A stretch of DNA of 64,000 nt from a halophilic archaeon SHRA6 (GCA_005239175.1 SOPS01000004.1:558001-622000); one strand, 5' to 3'; counted from the first letter of the stretch, positions 7,526 to 16,194 are shown. The notes: a model not told the origin generated them from the sequence alone. Program-made: numbers and translations.

Positions 7526-9052
7526 ATGGGTATGGGAGAACCCTTCACACACTACATCGCAGGAGAATGGGACGACGGCGACGGCACAGAGAGGTTCGAG
7601 AGTACGAACCCAGCGACGGGCGAGACGCTCGGAACGTTCGAGCGCGGCACTGAATCAGACATTGATCGGGCGGTCGCCGCGGCCGAGGATGCGTTCGAAG
7701 AGTGGCGATCGCTCTCGTACATCGACCGTGCGGAGTACCTGTGGGACATCTACCACGAACTGCGCGATCGAACCGACGAACTCGGCGAGGTCGTCACAAA
7801 AGAGTGCGGCAAAGAGATCTCGGAGGGCCGCGCCGACGTGATCGAGGCGTACCACATGGTCGAGTGGGCCGCCGGCGACGCTCGCCACCCACAGGGAGAC
7901 GTTGTCCCCTCGGAGATCCCGAGCAAGGACGCGTACATGCGCCGAAAGCCCCGCGGCGTCGTTGGCTGCATTACGCCGTGGAACTTCCCGGTTGCGATCC
8001 CGTTTTGGCACATGGCGGTCACACTCGTTCACGGCAACACGGTCGTCTGGAAGCCCGCTGAACAGACCCCGTGGTGTGGACAGATCATCGCCGAAATGTT
8101 TGACGACGCTGGAATTCCAGCCGGCGTGTTCAACATGGTTCAAGGCTTTGGCGATGCGGGCGCGTCGATCGTCGACGACGAACGCATCGGAACGGTGCTT
8201 TTCACTGGCTCCGCAGAGGTCGGCCACGAGATCGCCGCAAAAGCCGCCCAACAGACTGACAAGCTCGCCGCCTGTGAGATGGGCGGCAAAAACGGGATCG
8301 TGATTACCGCGGAAGCCGACATGGACACCGCGGTCCACTCGGCAGTGATGTCCTCGTTCAAAACGACCGGCCAGCGCTGTGTGTCCTCCGAACGGATCAT
8401 CGTGCACACCGACGTTTACGACGAGTTCAAAGAGCGGTTCGTTGAGGTCGCCTCAAACGTCGCGGTCGGCGATCCACTGGACGAGAATACGTTCATGGGG
8501 CCGCTCATCGAGCCCGAACACAGAGAGAAGGTACGATCGTACAACGATCTCGCCCGCGAGGAGGATGTGAATGTTCTCGTCGATCGCGCTGATCTCGATC
8601 CAGCGGAGATTCCCGACGGCCACGAGGATGGCAACTGGATTGGACCGTTCGTCTACGAGGCCGACCCCTACGCAGACCTCCGCTGTACCCACGAAGAGGT
8701 ATTCGGCCCCCACGTTGCGCTGCTTGAGTACGACGGCGACATCGAGGAGGCTGTCGAGATCCACAACGACACTGAATACGGCCTCGCAGGCGCGATTATC
8801 TCTGAGGATTACCGGGAGATCAATTACTACCGCGATCGCGCTGAGGTCGGCCTCGCCTACGGGAACCTGCCGTGTATCGGCGCGGAGGTGCAGTTGCCGT
8901 TCGGCGGGGTCAAAAAGTCCGGTAACGGCTATCCATCCGCGCGCGAAGTGATTGAAGCCGTCACCGAACGGACTGCCTGGACGCTCAACAACTCATACGA
9001 GATCGAGATGGCCCAGGGGCTGTCCGCAGACATCAAAACGAAAGACGAGTAG
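7526..9052 (+). CDS. NAD(P)-dependent aldehyde dehydrogenase
   Basis: ALDH-superfamily enzyme (508 aa) oxidising an aldehyde to a carboxylate. Visible: cofactor region ITPWNFPVAIPFW and VVWKPAEQTP, general base Glu251 in ACEMGGKN, catalytic Cys285 in GQRCVSS, 34 residues apart as in the family, and the C-terminal LPFGGVKKSGNG. Two in-frame ATGs (7526, 7532) are possible starts. Sharing an operator-like site with the importer suggests it degrades an aldehyde derived from the imported compound. Substrate unknown; it could be a semialdehyde dehydrogenase. Confidence 0.93.
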   Translation: MGMGEPFTHYIAGEWDDGDGTERFESTNPATGETLGTFERGTESDIDRAVAAAEDAFEEWRSLSYIDRAEYLWDIYHELRDRTDELGEVVTKECGKEISEGRADVIEAYHMVEWAAGDARHPQGDVVPSEIPSKDAYMRRKPRGVVGCITPWNFPVAIPFWHMAVTLVHGNTVVWKPAEQTPWCGQIIAEMFDDAGIPAGVFNMVQGFGDAGASIVDDERIGTVLFTGSAEVGHEIAAKAAQQTDKLAACEMGGKNGIVITAEADMDTAVHSAVMSSFKTTGQRCVSSERIIVHTDVYDEFKERFVEVASNVAVGDPLDENTFMGPLIEPEHREKVRSYNDLAREEDVNVLVDRADLDPAEIPDGHEDGNWIGPFVYEADPYADLRCTHEEVFGPHVALLEYDGDIEEAVEIHNDTEYGLAGAIISEDYREINYYRDRAEVGLAYGNLPCIGAEVQLPFGGVKKSGNGYPSAREVIEAVTERTAWTLNNSYEIEMAQGLSADIKTKDE

Positions 9053-9183
9053 GATCGCAGCCGCTCAGTCAGGATGACACGCGGAGCCCGACACGGGTCT
9101 CGATCAGGTTAACGCTCTTCATACGGTGAAATAACGACACGAAGCCCGTCGTCGTACCCCGTGTCGATCGACGCGTCCCACCC

Positions 9184-10749
9184 CTATGTCCGCGCCAGCG
9201 TACGGACGTTCGGCAGGATCATTCCCGCTTCGGCGGTCGGCACCGCGGCGTCGTAATCGAAGTAGCTCTCCGGATTGTTCTCGCCGATCGAGTCACCGTC
9301 GTACGTAATCAGTATCTCGTTATCGTCGATCGCCAGATCTACTGACGAGGCGTTGTTGTACGGCGCGAACTCGAAGACGTACTCGAAGAGATCCTCAACG
9401 CGGGGTGGGTTCGCCGATACGGTTGCGGTACCGTCGATCGAGAGCGAAACGTCCGCGGTAACCCTCTCAAACGTCGATCGAGCAATTTCGGCCACATCGA
9501 CCGGCTGGGTCAAATCGGCACTTTGCCCGTATCGGGCGACCGTCTCGAGATCCTCAACGGTGTGTTCCATCCGACCGGCCGCAGTTGAGACAGTGCCGAG
9601 TGCCGTCTGTGCCTGCGGAACGTCGCCGCTGTCGAGTGCGTTCCCGGCGACTGACACCCACCCCTCGATGACCTGCAGACTGTTGAGCAACTCGTGTCGT
9701 AACGCGCCGGCGAAGCCTTCCAGTTGGTCGTTGTGTCGCTCGAGTTCCCGACGATAGCGTTCAGATTCGGTCACGTCGCTGAGCACGACGAGTTGGCCAA
9801 TCTTGCTTTGGCCGAGCGAGAATGCCGTATCGCTGACGAGGTAGTAGCGAGTCTCACCGTCGACAGACTTCGAGAGGATCGATCGCTCGGACCGACAGGC
9901 AGCGTACACCGCTGGCAGCGCGTCTTCGAGTGGCTCGTTAATTGAGTCTACGAGCTCCGGAAACAACGACTCAGCCCGGCCATTGTACTCGCGGATTCGA
10001 TCCTCTCTGTCCAGATAGATCACCGGCTCGTCAACGTCCTTCGTGAGCTGTGCCACAAAGAACCGATCGCTGACGGCGTAGACAGTCCCGATCGCGAAGA
10101 TCGCCACGCCGATCGGCTCGTAGTTGATATCAATAAACAGCGGGCTCGCAAAGCCTGCAATATCGAAGACAACTGGCAGTGCGGTCACGCCGACGAGCGC
10201 TGCGAGCGGCCTCGTGTCGTAATCCGCTTCCAGAAAGAGTTCGTAGATCATGAAAAAGCCGATTCCTGCGAAGACGTAGGACACGCCTGTGATGATCCAG
10301 TGGACTAACCCGTGCTGGATCGTCATGTGGGTGAACGGCAGTGTTGTGACCGCTGTCGTGAAGTAGAGCCCGTGGATCGGGTTCGTCAGCTTGATAGCCA
10401 CGATCCCGAGATACAGCCCGACCGCAAGGCGACGGTACATCGGCGACGTGTGGAACGATCGGCCCGTATATGCCGAACAAAAGTACAGCCATGCGCCGAT
10501 CGTTGTGAGTCCAACCACCAGACTCAGTGAGTATAGTGCGTAGGCGATCGCCGAGTCGGAAGCCAATAAAAATCCAGTGAGGAGGCCGGCCCATCCTCCG
10601 CTGCCAACGAGCAGTCCGACGAACCCAATACGTGTTTCGCGGTCCTCGATGTGGATCGCACGCCTGAGCGCAACAGCACACGCAACTGTCGTTCCAGCAA
10701 ATACCGCGACATAGAGCCAAAACGAAATCGAACCTGACACAAGAGACAT
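9184..10749 (-). CDS. Sensor histidine kinase with 7TM N-terminus, truncated by in-frame TAG
   Basis: Order of parts: seven hydrophobic segments (about residues 8-225, HisKA_7TM type), a PAS domain starting DEPVIYLDREDRIREYNGRAESLF, the dimerisation/phosphoacceptor helix GALRHELLNSLQVIEGW, and a divergent ATPase domain ending AGMILPNVRTLART. An amber codon (9184-9186) interrupts the frame; the next 24 codons (to TAA at 9109-9111) read GWDASIDTGYDDGLRVVIS..., the normal ending of haloarchaeal kinases of this type. So the protein is shortened by nonsense mutation or read through. ATG 10749 is chosen because a TATA-like box lies about 30 bp upstream; a TTG at 10767 is the alternative. Confidence 0.85.
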   Translation of the reverse strand: MSLVSGSISFWLYVAVFAGTTVACAVALRRAIHIEDRETRIGFVGLLVGSGGWAGLLTGFLLASDSAIAYALYSLSLVVGLTTIGAWLYFCSAYTGRSFHTSPMYRRLAVGLYLGIVAIKLTNPIHGLYFTTAVTTLPFTHMTIQHGLVHWIITGVSYVFAGIGFFMIYELFLEADYDTRPLAALVGVTALPVVFDIAGFASPLFIDINYEPIGVAIFAIGTVYAVSDRFFVAQLTKDVDEPVIYLDREDRIREYNGRAESLFPELVDSINEPLEDALPAVYAACRSERSILSKSVDGETRYYLVSDTAFSLGQSKIGQLVVLSDVTESERYRRELERHNDQLEGFAGALRHELLNSLQVIEGWVSVAGNALDSGDVPQAQTALGTVSTAAGRMEHTVEDLETVARYGQSADLTQPVDVAEIARSTFERVTADVSLSIDGTATVSANPPRVEDLFEYVFEFAPYNNASSVDLAIDDNEILITYDGDSIGENNPESYFDYDAAVPTAEAGMILPNVRTLART

Positions 10750-10775
10750 ATCTGGTCTGTATGTCAACTAGATTT

Positions 10776-10783
10776 CTTATATG
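10776..10783 (-). promoter_or_regulatory. TATA-like box for the histidine kinase
   Basis: CATATAAG on the minus strand, about 30 bp before the ATG at 10749, overlapping the stop codon of the upstream gene. The spacing suits a leaderless transcript and decides the kinase start. Confidence 0.55.
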
Positions 10784-11268
10784 TTGTTCTTTTCGGCAAC
10801 GGCGGCTGCTACAGCTGACTGATGCGGCGGGGTGTCGATCACCTCGAGTTCTGAAAGTGCAAGTCCGATCACGATCGCCTCGACGATGTCTCTGGATTCA
10901 GTGTAGGGATCGTCTCGGTTTTCGATCACCGCCCGGCTCCGTTCGAGCAGTTCAGTTTCCTGTTTGGTTTGATCGGGTTCGTCTTTCGTCGCGCTCAAAA
11001 GCGCCTCGAAGTCTTCGCGCAGCGAGAACGACGCGTGGGCGACGTTACACCGCGACAACGGATGCATATCCATCTCCAAGGCGAGCTCGGTGACAAGTTC
11101 CCAGTCATCCGCACAAAACTGCAGAGTTACTGGGCCGACGATGTCGCGCCACGCGATCGGGCCACCGTTTTTCATCAGCGTGACCGCCCGGGGCGGCACC
11201 TCAAATCGGCTGACAGTGTCCTCATTTGCGCACAGACAACACGGCGTCTCAGTCCGCCCAGCGTACAT
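10777..11268 (-). CDS. Uncharacterised haloarchaeal protein
   Basis: A 163-residue soluble acidic protein that I do not recognise. The N-terminus carries a Cys-rich knuckle TPCCLC (residues 8-13), and two more Cys occur in LQFCADDW and SRCNVAH, possibly a metal site. The C-terminus is helical (EAIVIGLALSELEVIDTPP). No membrane segment or signal peptide. It ends just before the histidine kinase promoter. Function unknown. Confidence 0.7.
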   Translation of the reverse strand: MYAGRTETPCCLCANEDTVSRFEVPPRAVTLMKNGGPIAWRDIVGPVTLQFCADDWELVTELALEMDMHPLSRCNVAHASFSLREDFEALLSATKDEPDQTKQETELLERSRAVIENRDDPYTESRDIVEAIVIGLALSELEVIDTPPHQSAVAAAVAEKNNI

Positions 11269-11355
11269 ACCAATAGTTGGGTTTGAGAGAATATGTGCCT
11301 TCGGTTTGGCGGACCCGATCGGTCCAAATGACCCCTCCGTACTCGCTGTATCAGT

Positions 11356-12102
11356 TCACTCGTGGGCCCACGCAGGCGCCCTGTCGGGGTGAACAATCTG
11401 CATCGGCAGTCCGGCAGCGTCAATCGGAGGATCGGCCGGAACCGATCGCTGTTCGTAGCTTCCGGCGGCAAGCAAACACAGGGCATCGACGATATCGTCC
11501 CGAGCAACGTCTTTGCGATAGGTGCGTTCGATCGTGCGCTCGTACGCGGCGTTCGCCTCCGAGAGATGTGATTCAACGACAAACCGCCGTGCGCGACGAC
11601 CCCGATCGGATGACTTCGAGAGCGCGATTGGAAACCAGCCGTTCAGCGCGGCAAATGCCAGTTCCGGGTGGCACTCGGCGATGGTCTCCCGGGCGACTGT
11701 GTCGGTGCGACACAGCGAATCAACCGCAGCGATCTTTGGCGCGATATTCCACGCCTGTTTCTGCAGTCCGGTGTCGGCTTCAGCCTTTGACAGTTCGTTG
11801 GCTTCCTCGTAGGAAGTCGAGCCGTCAGTGGCTGCCTCGACGACCGGACGGATCGGCGCGGGAAACACCGAGACGCCGCGCGTTCCGAGCAACGATCGCG
11901 CCTGTACGTCACATTCTCGCTGGCCACGCTCTGGAAGGCCAATCGGAATGTCCACGAGTATTCGATCGGCCGACGAATGGGTCTCCCACAGCGCGTCGAT
12001 TGTTGGATAGACAGCCGTCTCGATCGACTCTGAATGGGATGGGGTGGTCCAGGCAGCGATCCACCCGCCAGCGCAGCCGTCGACCCCAACGATGTCGCTC
12101 AC
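11356..12102 (-). CDS. DUF429 family protein (predicted RNase H-like nuclease)
   Basis: Residues 1-20 MSDIVGVDGCAGGWIAAWTT match the start of DUF429 proteins, with later ILVDIPIGLPERGQRECD and a final DDIVDALCLLAAG. The family is predicted to have an RNase H-like fold, with the acidic residues of GVDGC, VDIPIG and DDIVDA as candidate metal ligands; its substrate is not known. 248 aa is the usual length. It overlaps the HxlR-type regulator by 4 bp, so the two are co-translated. Confidence 0.85.
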   Translation of the reverse strand: MSDIVGVDGCAGGWIAAWTTPSHSESIETAVYPTIDALWETHSSADRILVDIPIGLPERGQRECDVQARSLLGTRGVSVFPAPIRPVVEAATDGSTSYEEANELSKAEADTGLQKQAWNIAPKIAAVDSLCRTDTVARETIAECHPELAFAALNGWFPIALSKSSDRGRRARRFVVESHLSEANAAYERTIERTYRKDVARDDIVDALCLLAAGSYEQRSVPADPPIDAAGLPMQIVHPDRAPAWAHE

Positions 12103-12443
12103 CGCTCAGGTTGTGGGGCGGCCAGCCACTTGTCGGCCCAGCGTTCGATCTCGTCGAACACCGGACAGAGCGATCGGCCCTTCTCGGTGAGGCTGTAGTA
12201 CGTCGCCACCGGCGCGTCTTCCTCAAGACGGCGGTTGACGAATTCCATCTCCTGAAGATCATCGAGCACCCGCGAGAGTGTTCGCGAACTCGCGTCAGTC
12301 GATCGTTTCAGCTCGTTGAATCGTTTTTCGCCGTCCTGGAGGTCGTGGAGGACTACCAGTCGCCACTGTGAGCCGATCTGGCCGATTGAGTCGACAACCG
12401 CACACGGTCCGTCTGATTCTGTCTGGAGCTCCTGTGAGGACAT
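12099..12443 (-). CDS. HxlR/winged-helix transcriptional regulator
   Basis: A 114-residue DNA-binding protein. The winged helix runs QIGSQWRLVVLHDLQDGEKRFNELKRSTDASSRTLSRVLDDLQEMEFVNRR, followed by the wing and YSLTEKGRSLCPV, typical of HxlR proteins. It lacks an obvious sensing Cys near the N-terminus except Cys14. Divergent from the DoxX gene; direct GTTAC repeats at 12448-12452 and 12456-12460 in the intervening region are candidate operator half-sites. Such regulators usually control themselves and the divergent gene (inference). Confidence 0.9.
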   Translation of the reverse strand: MSSQELQTESDGPCAVVDSIGQIGSQWRLVVLHDLQDGEKRFNELKRSTDASSRTLSRVLDDLQEMEFVNRRLEEDAPVATYYSLTEKGRSLCPVFDEIERWADKWLAAPQPER

Positions 12444-12478
12444 GGGTGTTACCTGGTTACGCTATTGTCCGCAAATCG

Positions 12479-12485
12479 ATATATA
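12479..12485 (+). promoter_or_regulatory. TATA box for the DoxX gene
   Basis: ATATATA centred about 31 bp before the ATG at 12513. The spacing fits leaderless initiation and rules out the upstream in-frame TTG at 12465. Confidence 0.7.
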
Positions 12486-12512
12486 GGTTCCGGTCGTATA
12501 CCAGATTACACG

Positions 12513-12986
12513 ATGTTACCAGAAGTTGCGGTTACCGATGTATTGACCTCCATACACCTTCTCCAAAGCGGCTTCAACGCTGGACTTAGCGGGGAGGCGT
12601 TCCTCCTTGCGCGGCTGTTGTTCGGTGGCGTTCTCGCGTTCATGGGACTGAACCACTTCATGAACACTGATGCCATGGCGGGCTACGCAGAAATGAAAGG
12701 GATTCCCGCGCCGACGCTTTCGGTGGTTTTCACCGGCGGAATGCTTGTCTTTGGCGGGCTCGGGATCGCCGCAGGGGTCCTTCCAACGCTCGCGGCAGGG
12801 GCCGTTATTGTCTTCCTCTTGATCACGACGCCAGCCATGCACGCCTTCTGGGCAGCGCCCGAAGAACAACAGCAAGACGAGATGACGGCGTTCTTAAAGA
12901 ACGTCGCCATGCTCGCGGCGGCGGTCGGCTTCCTTGCGGTCAGCGGGGCTGCGTGGCCGTACGCGATCGGACTCGGCCTCTTCTAA
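12513..12986 (+). CDS. DoxX family membrane protein
   Basis: A 157-residue integral membrane protein with four hydrophobic segments. The DoxX signature is visible in FLLARLLFGGVLAFMGLNHFMN and AGYAEMKGIPAP, followed by GGMLVFGGLGIAAGV. DoxX proteins are linked to quinone or thiosulfate redox chemistry in some organisms and are otherwise uncharacterised. It is divergent from, and probably controlled by, the HxlR-type regulator. Confidence 0.9.
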   Translation: MLPEVAVTDVLTSIHLLQSGFNAGLSGEAFLLARLLFGGVLAFMGLNHFMNTDAMAGYAEMKGIPAPTLSVVFTGGMLVFGGLGIAAGVLPTLAAGAVIVFLLITTPAMHAFWAAPEEQQQDEMTAFLKNVAMLAAAVGFLAVSGAAWPYAIGLGLF

Positions 12987-13003
12987 AGAGTACAGCGAGA
13001 GTT

Positions 13004-13333
13004 CCACGGGCCACCTGACCCGTGGGTGAATCGCGTACGCTCCTCGTCATAATCCACGGTTTTATTCCGCATCAACTCGTTGAATCTGATAGGAACTCAC
13101 CGTTAACAACCTCTCAAAACCCACGCACTGAAACATGGTAAGACGTGGTGAGACGGGTGGTGTCGAGCCATCGTAAAGTGGCTGGCCTTCACGGACACGA
13201 ACGGCGTGTTCGGGTGTTACTGGTTCCACGCAACCAAACGGGAGCGCGAAGGGAATTAAAGATTCGCACGCTTTACCGCCCGATTCTGGGCGTGACGTGT
13301 CTCTGCGAACGCCACGGGTCACCCGACCCGTGG
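13004..13333. mobile_element. Palindrome-bounded non-coding element (PATE-like)
   Basis: A stretch of about 350 bp between doxX and the carotenoid oxygenase without a convincing gene. Its two ends carry the same palindrome: CCACGGG/CCCGTGG at 13004-13010 and 13019-13025, and CCACGGGTC/GACCCGTGG at 13312-13320 and 13325-13333. Non-coding elements bounded by such hairpins, thought to be mobilised by IS200/IS605 transposases, are known in haloarchaea as PATEs. Exact ends are not resolved; the outermost similar bases reach about 12993 and 13345. Confidence 0.5.
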
Positions 13334-13346
13334 TACTTTACAGCGG

Positions 13347-14786
13347 TTAATTACCGTGCGACTGGTGTGACGGAAAGAATCGACCGTGAAAGCCAAACGG
13401 CGTGACGTGCGGCAGCGTCGCCCTGGCGAGTTCGGTGAGTGACTCCGCGTCGAACACGAGGAGAATCGATCGCTCCCTGCGGGTGTCGAGCGCTGGTGCA
13501 AGCACAACGCCGTCGTCTTCGGCGGTCCCTTCAGGGCGCGGTACCATCCGCGGTTCTTCCACGTAGACGCCCCGTTGCCACCACTCAGTAGCAGTTTCGG
13601 CGTTCGCATCGATTTTGACGAGACCATTCGCACCCCGGCGATCGGTGGCCTGTGCGTATGCGTACTGGTACGGTTGTGCTCGGACAGTTTGGGGGACTGT
13701 CGGTAGTTCGAGGCCGCCGTCGTAGCGCCGCGATCGGGAGACGCTCACATCGTCGAGGGTGATTCGGAAGCGATCGAACCGCCCCTCTGGTGCTCCGGCG
13801 AACGCGTCTTTGGCCAACGACTCGAATGACAACGCCGAGACGATCTCGTCATCTTCGAACGCGACAAGATCAACGACTAGCTCGTTGCCGTCCTCGAAGG
13901 CGTTGATATGATGGAACACAAAGAACGGGTCTGTTCGTGGCTCGGCGACGACTGACCCGCTATCGCGATCGACCAGTATAAACCGAGTTTGGGTATCCTC
14001 GTCGTACTCAAGCAGGTCGAATAAGCCCGCAGAGAACGGCGACAGCGCGCGCCAGATCGCAATCCGAAGCGGTGTCTCAACGAGGATGATATGGTTCTCC
14101 GTGACCGCACAGTCGTGGATGTATCCCGGCCCCTCCGCGCGAATCGACGCGATCGGCTCGCGGGCAGCAGTCCCGTCAGGAACCGCATAGAGGTGATACT
14201 GATGTGGACGGCCGAACGTCGTCGAGTAGCCGATCGTTTCCTCACGGAGGGGATTACGTCGGAAGTGCGCGGTCGTCATGTGTTCGGCAATATCGTCGCG
14301 CCAGCGGAACTCCCCGATCGTCTCCAGATTCTCCGGATCGAAGGCGATCCGCCGCGGCGCTTCCGTCAGCGCGACGTAGTGGTCGCCAAACTGCGCAACG
14401 TGGACGTTCGCGTTGTCGGTCGATTCGGGCGGCCCCAGCGATCGGATCCACCGCGCAATCGTTCGGAGAGAGCTTCCGCCAGTAGCGAACTCGCCCGGCC
14501 GATCGGGCCGATCGGCGTTTTTGTAGGCGTCTGTCCGGAGAAACCGGTTTGTATATCGGACCGTTCCGTCTTCGAAGCCGTAGCGACGGACCATTGCGAG
14601 GCCGTCGAACCAGTGAGTTGCGCGCTCGCCGCCGAACTCGAAGCGCCCGGGACCGTTCCGGATCAACGCACCCGAGAGCCACTCAGGGATCGTGCCCTCG
14701 ACGGGGAGTTGACGGTCGGTGACCTCCGCGTCCTCGTCAAGCGATCGAAACCCGAGTTCGTAGGCGCTGTCCGTCGGCTCGTGCAT
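13347..14786 (-). CDS. Carotenoid oxygenase (RPE65/CCO family)
   Basis: Non-haem iron dioxygenase (479 aa) cleaving carotenoids or apocarotenoids. Recognised by SGALIRNGPGRFE (about 38-50), THWFDGLAMV, and four His positioned as the iron ligands: His174 in TTAHFRRN, then GYIHDCAVT, FFVFHHINAFEDG and the C-terminal PFGFHGRFFP. The ATG at 14786 gives the family N-terminus; upstream in-frame codons add an Arg-rich extension. It stands alone, next to a PATE-like element and a MITE. Product (retinal or another apocarotenoid) cannot be inferred. Confidence 0.9.
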   Translation of the reverse strand: MHEPTDSAYELGFRSLDEDAEVTDRQLPVEGTIPEWLSGALIRNGPGRFEFGGERATHWFDGLAMVRRYGFEDGTVRYTNRFLRTDAYKNADRPDRPGEFATGGSSLRTIARWIRSLGPPESTDNANVHVAQFGDHYVALTEAPRRIAFDPENLETIGEFRWRDDIAEHMTTAHFRRNPLREETIGYSTTFGRPHQYHLYAVPDGTAAREPIASIRAEGPGYIHDCAVTENHIILVETPLRIAIWRALSPFSAGLFDLLEYDEDTQTRFILVDRDSGSVVAEPRTDPFFVFHHINAFEDGNELVVDLVAFEDDEIVSALSFESLAKDAFAGAPEGRFDRFRITLDDVSVSRSRRYDGGLELPTVPQTVRAQPYQYAYAQATDRRGANGLVKIDANAETATEWWQRGVYVEEPRMVPRPEGTAEDDGVVLAPALDTRRERSILLVFDAESLTELARATLPHVTPFGFHGRFFPSHQSHGN

Positions 14787-14868
14787 GGTTGTTGTTGCTG
14801 GCGCCGAGACATGAATACGTCGCCGCAAGAAGCGAAGCAACGGCCAGTCGCTCGATCGAGAGCACTCT

Positions 14869-14979
14869 TATAGTAACGTTTGCAACTCTTTGCAACAGCC
14901 ATCTCGAAATGTAGTCCGAGAGAGCGTGAACCAGCAGTTCCTGAATCGAAGTGGGAAAATAATTGCAAACGCTACTATA
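14869..14979. mobile_element. MITE, copy 1 (111 bp)
   Basis: Imperfect terminal inverted repeats, TATAGTAACGTTTGCAA at the left and TTGCAAACGCTACTATA at the right (16 of 17 match after complementing). The whole 111 bp recurs without any difference at 24316-24426. It has no coding capacity for a transposase. If TA is the duplicated target, the element proper begins TAGTAACG. It lies between the carotenoid oxygenase start and the VOC gene. Confidence 0.88.
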
Positions 14980-15048
14980 GTAACATTCGTGTCACTACCA
15001 AACCGACGGCTACCAAAGGGCTAACAGCCGCAAGAGCCTAAATTAGCT

Positions 15049-15531
15049 ATGAGTGAGGCACCACCCACAACCGGGCTGCACCACGTGACGAACATCACCC
15101 AGGATATGGACGAAGTCGTCTCGTTTTACGAGGACGTGCTCGGCTGGCACACAGTGAAACGAACCCAAAACTACGATGACCCCGGAACGAAACACTACTA
15201 CTTCTCGCCAACACCGGGCGGCGAGCCGGGAACAAACGTGACGTACTTCGAGTATCCAAACTCGCAGGGAACACCCGGCCCTGGTGCGAGCCATCACTTC
15301 GCATTCGGTGTCGAAGACGAAGAGACGCTACAGGAGTGGCAAGACCACCTCCAAGCGCACGGCGTTCGGGTCTCAGAGATCAAAGATCGGACCTACTTCA
15401 AGAGCATCTACTTCAGCGATCCAGACGGCCTTGTGTTCGAACTCGCGACGATGGGTCCGGGATTCGGGTACGACGAGGATGAACCGGGCACCGTCGAGAT
15501 TGACCCCGTTGAGAAGGGCTACGGGAACTAA
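15049..15531 (+). CDS. VOC family protein (glyoxalase/ring-cleaving dioxygenase-like)
   Basis: A 160-residue vicinal-oxygen-chelate protein. It starts TTGLHHVTNITQDMDEVVSFYEDVLGWHTVKRTQNYDDPGTKHYYF, very like the first module of MhqO-type ring-cleaving dioxygenases, and has candidate metal ligands in GLHH, ASHHFAFGV and GLVFELAT. Known MhqO proteins contain two such modules (about 310 aa), so this is a single-module form that would need to dimerise. It directly abuts a flavin reductase-like gene. Confidence 0.9.
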   Translation: MSEAPPTTGLHHVTNITQDMDEVVSFYEDVLGWHTVKRTQNYDDPGTKHYYFSPTPGGEPGTNVTYFEYPNSQGTPGPGASHHFAFGVEDEETLQEWQDHLQAHGVRVSEIKDRTYFKSIYFSDPDGLVFELATMGPGFGYDEDEPGTVEIDPVEKGYGN

Positions 15532-16113
15532 ATGGACGGTCCACCCACCGCGTTTGGCTCGCCGTACCGGCTCCTGTCGACAGCCGTTACACCGCGACCG
15601 ATCGGCTGGATATCCACGCGGAGTCCCGACGGCGTTGATAATCTCGCGCCGTATAGCTTCTTCAACGTCGTCGCGGTCGATCCGCCAGTCGTCATGTTCG
15701 CGCCGGTCGGCAGCGACAAACTGAAAGACACTCCCAGAAACGTCAAACAGACCGAGGAGTTCGCGGTTAATGTCGTAACCGAACACGTCGTTGAGGCCAT
15801 GAACGAGACGAGCGCGACGCTGTCGGCCGGCGAGAGCGAGTTCGATCGCACCGGACTCGAGCGCGGCGAGTCAGTCCGCATCGACGCCCCTCACGTCGCC
15901 GATGCCGCTGTCGTATTCGAGTGTTCCCTCTACGAGTGGCTCGAGGTCGGCGGCTCGGTGCTGATTCTTGGGGAGGTCGTACACGCCCACGTCGACGACG
16001 ATCGGCTAACGGACGGAAAAATAGATATCGACAAACTAGATACGATCGGACGGCTCGCTGGGAGTCTCTACACGAAAACCGGCGATCGGTTTGCTATCGA
16101 ACGACCACCCTAG
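15532..16113 (+). CDS. Flavin reductase-like FMN-binding protein
   Basis: A 193-residue flavoprotein of the DIM6/NTAB flavin reductase-like family. It begins SPYRLLSTAVTPRPIGWISTRSPDGVDNLAPYSFFNVVAVDPPVVMF, the FMN-binding core; the later FAVNVVTEHVVEAMN is also typical. The ATG immediately follows the stop of the VOC gene, so the two are co-transcribed. Together they suggest redox handling of an aromatic or quinone-like compound (inference). Confidence 0.9.
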   Translation: MDGPPTAFGSPYRLLSTAVTPRPIGWISTRSPDGVDNLAPYSFFNVVAVDPPVVMFAPVGSDKLKDTPRNVKQTEEFAVNVVTEHVVEAMNETSATLSAGESEFDRTGLERGESVRIDAPHVADAAVVFECSLYEWLEVGGSVLILGEVVHAHVDDDRLTDGKIDIDKLDTIGRLAGSLYTKTGDRFAIERPP

Positions 16114-16187
16114 CTGCATCTCCAACGATCGGAAATATATAAGGTACCTTGGTCGATACCGGTAATTAATATACGATCGTTGAAAGG

Positions 16188-16194
16188 TTTAAAT
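16188..16194 (+). promoter_or_regulatory. TATA box of the 35-residue gene
   Basis: TTTAAAT, 27 bp before the ATG at 16222, the standard haloarchaeal leaderless spacing. Confidence 0.6.

Noticed and set aside
9184-9186. Pyrrolysine decoding of the kinase TAG
   Set aside because: Pyrrolysine is not expected in Halobacteria and no other in-frame TAG was noticed; a nonsense mutation is simpler.
13062-13322. 86-codon minus-strand frame inside the PATE-like element
   Set aside because: No start context, no domain, and it runs into the terminal palindrome.
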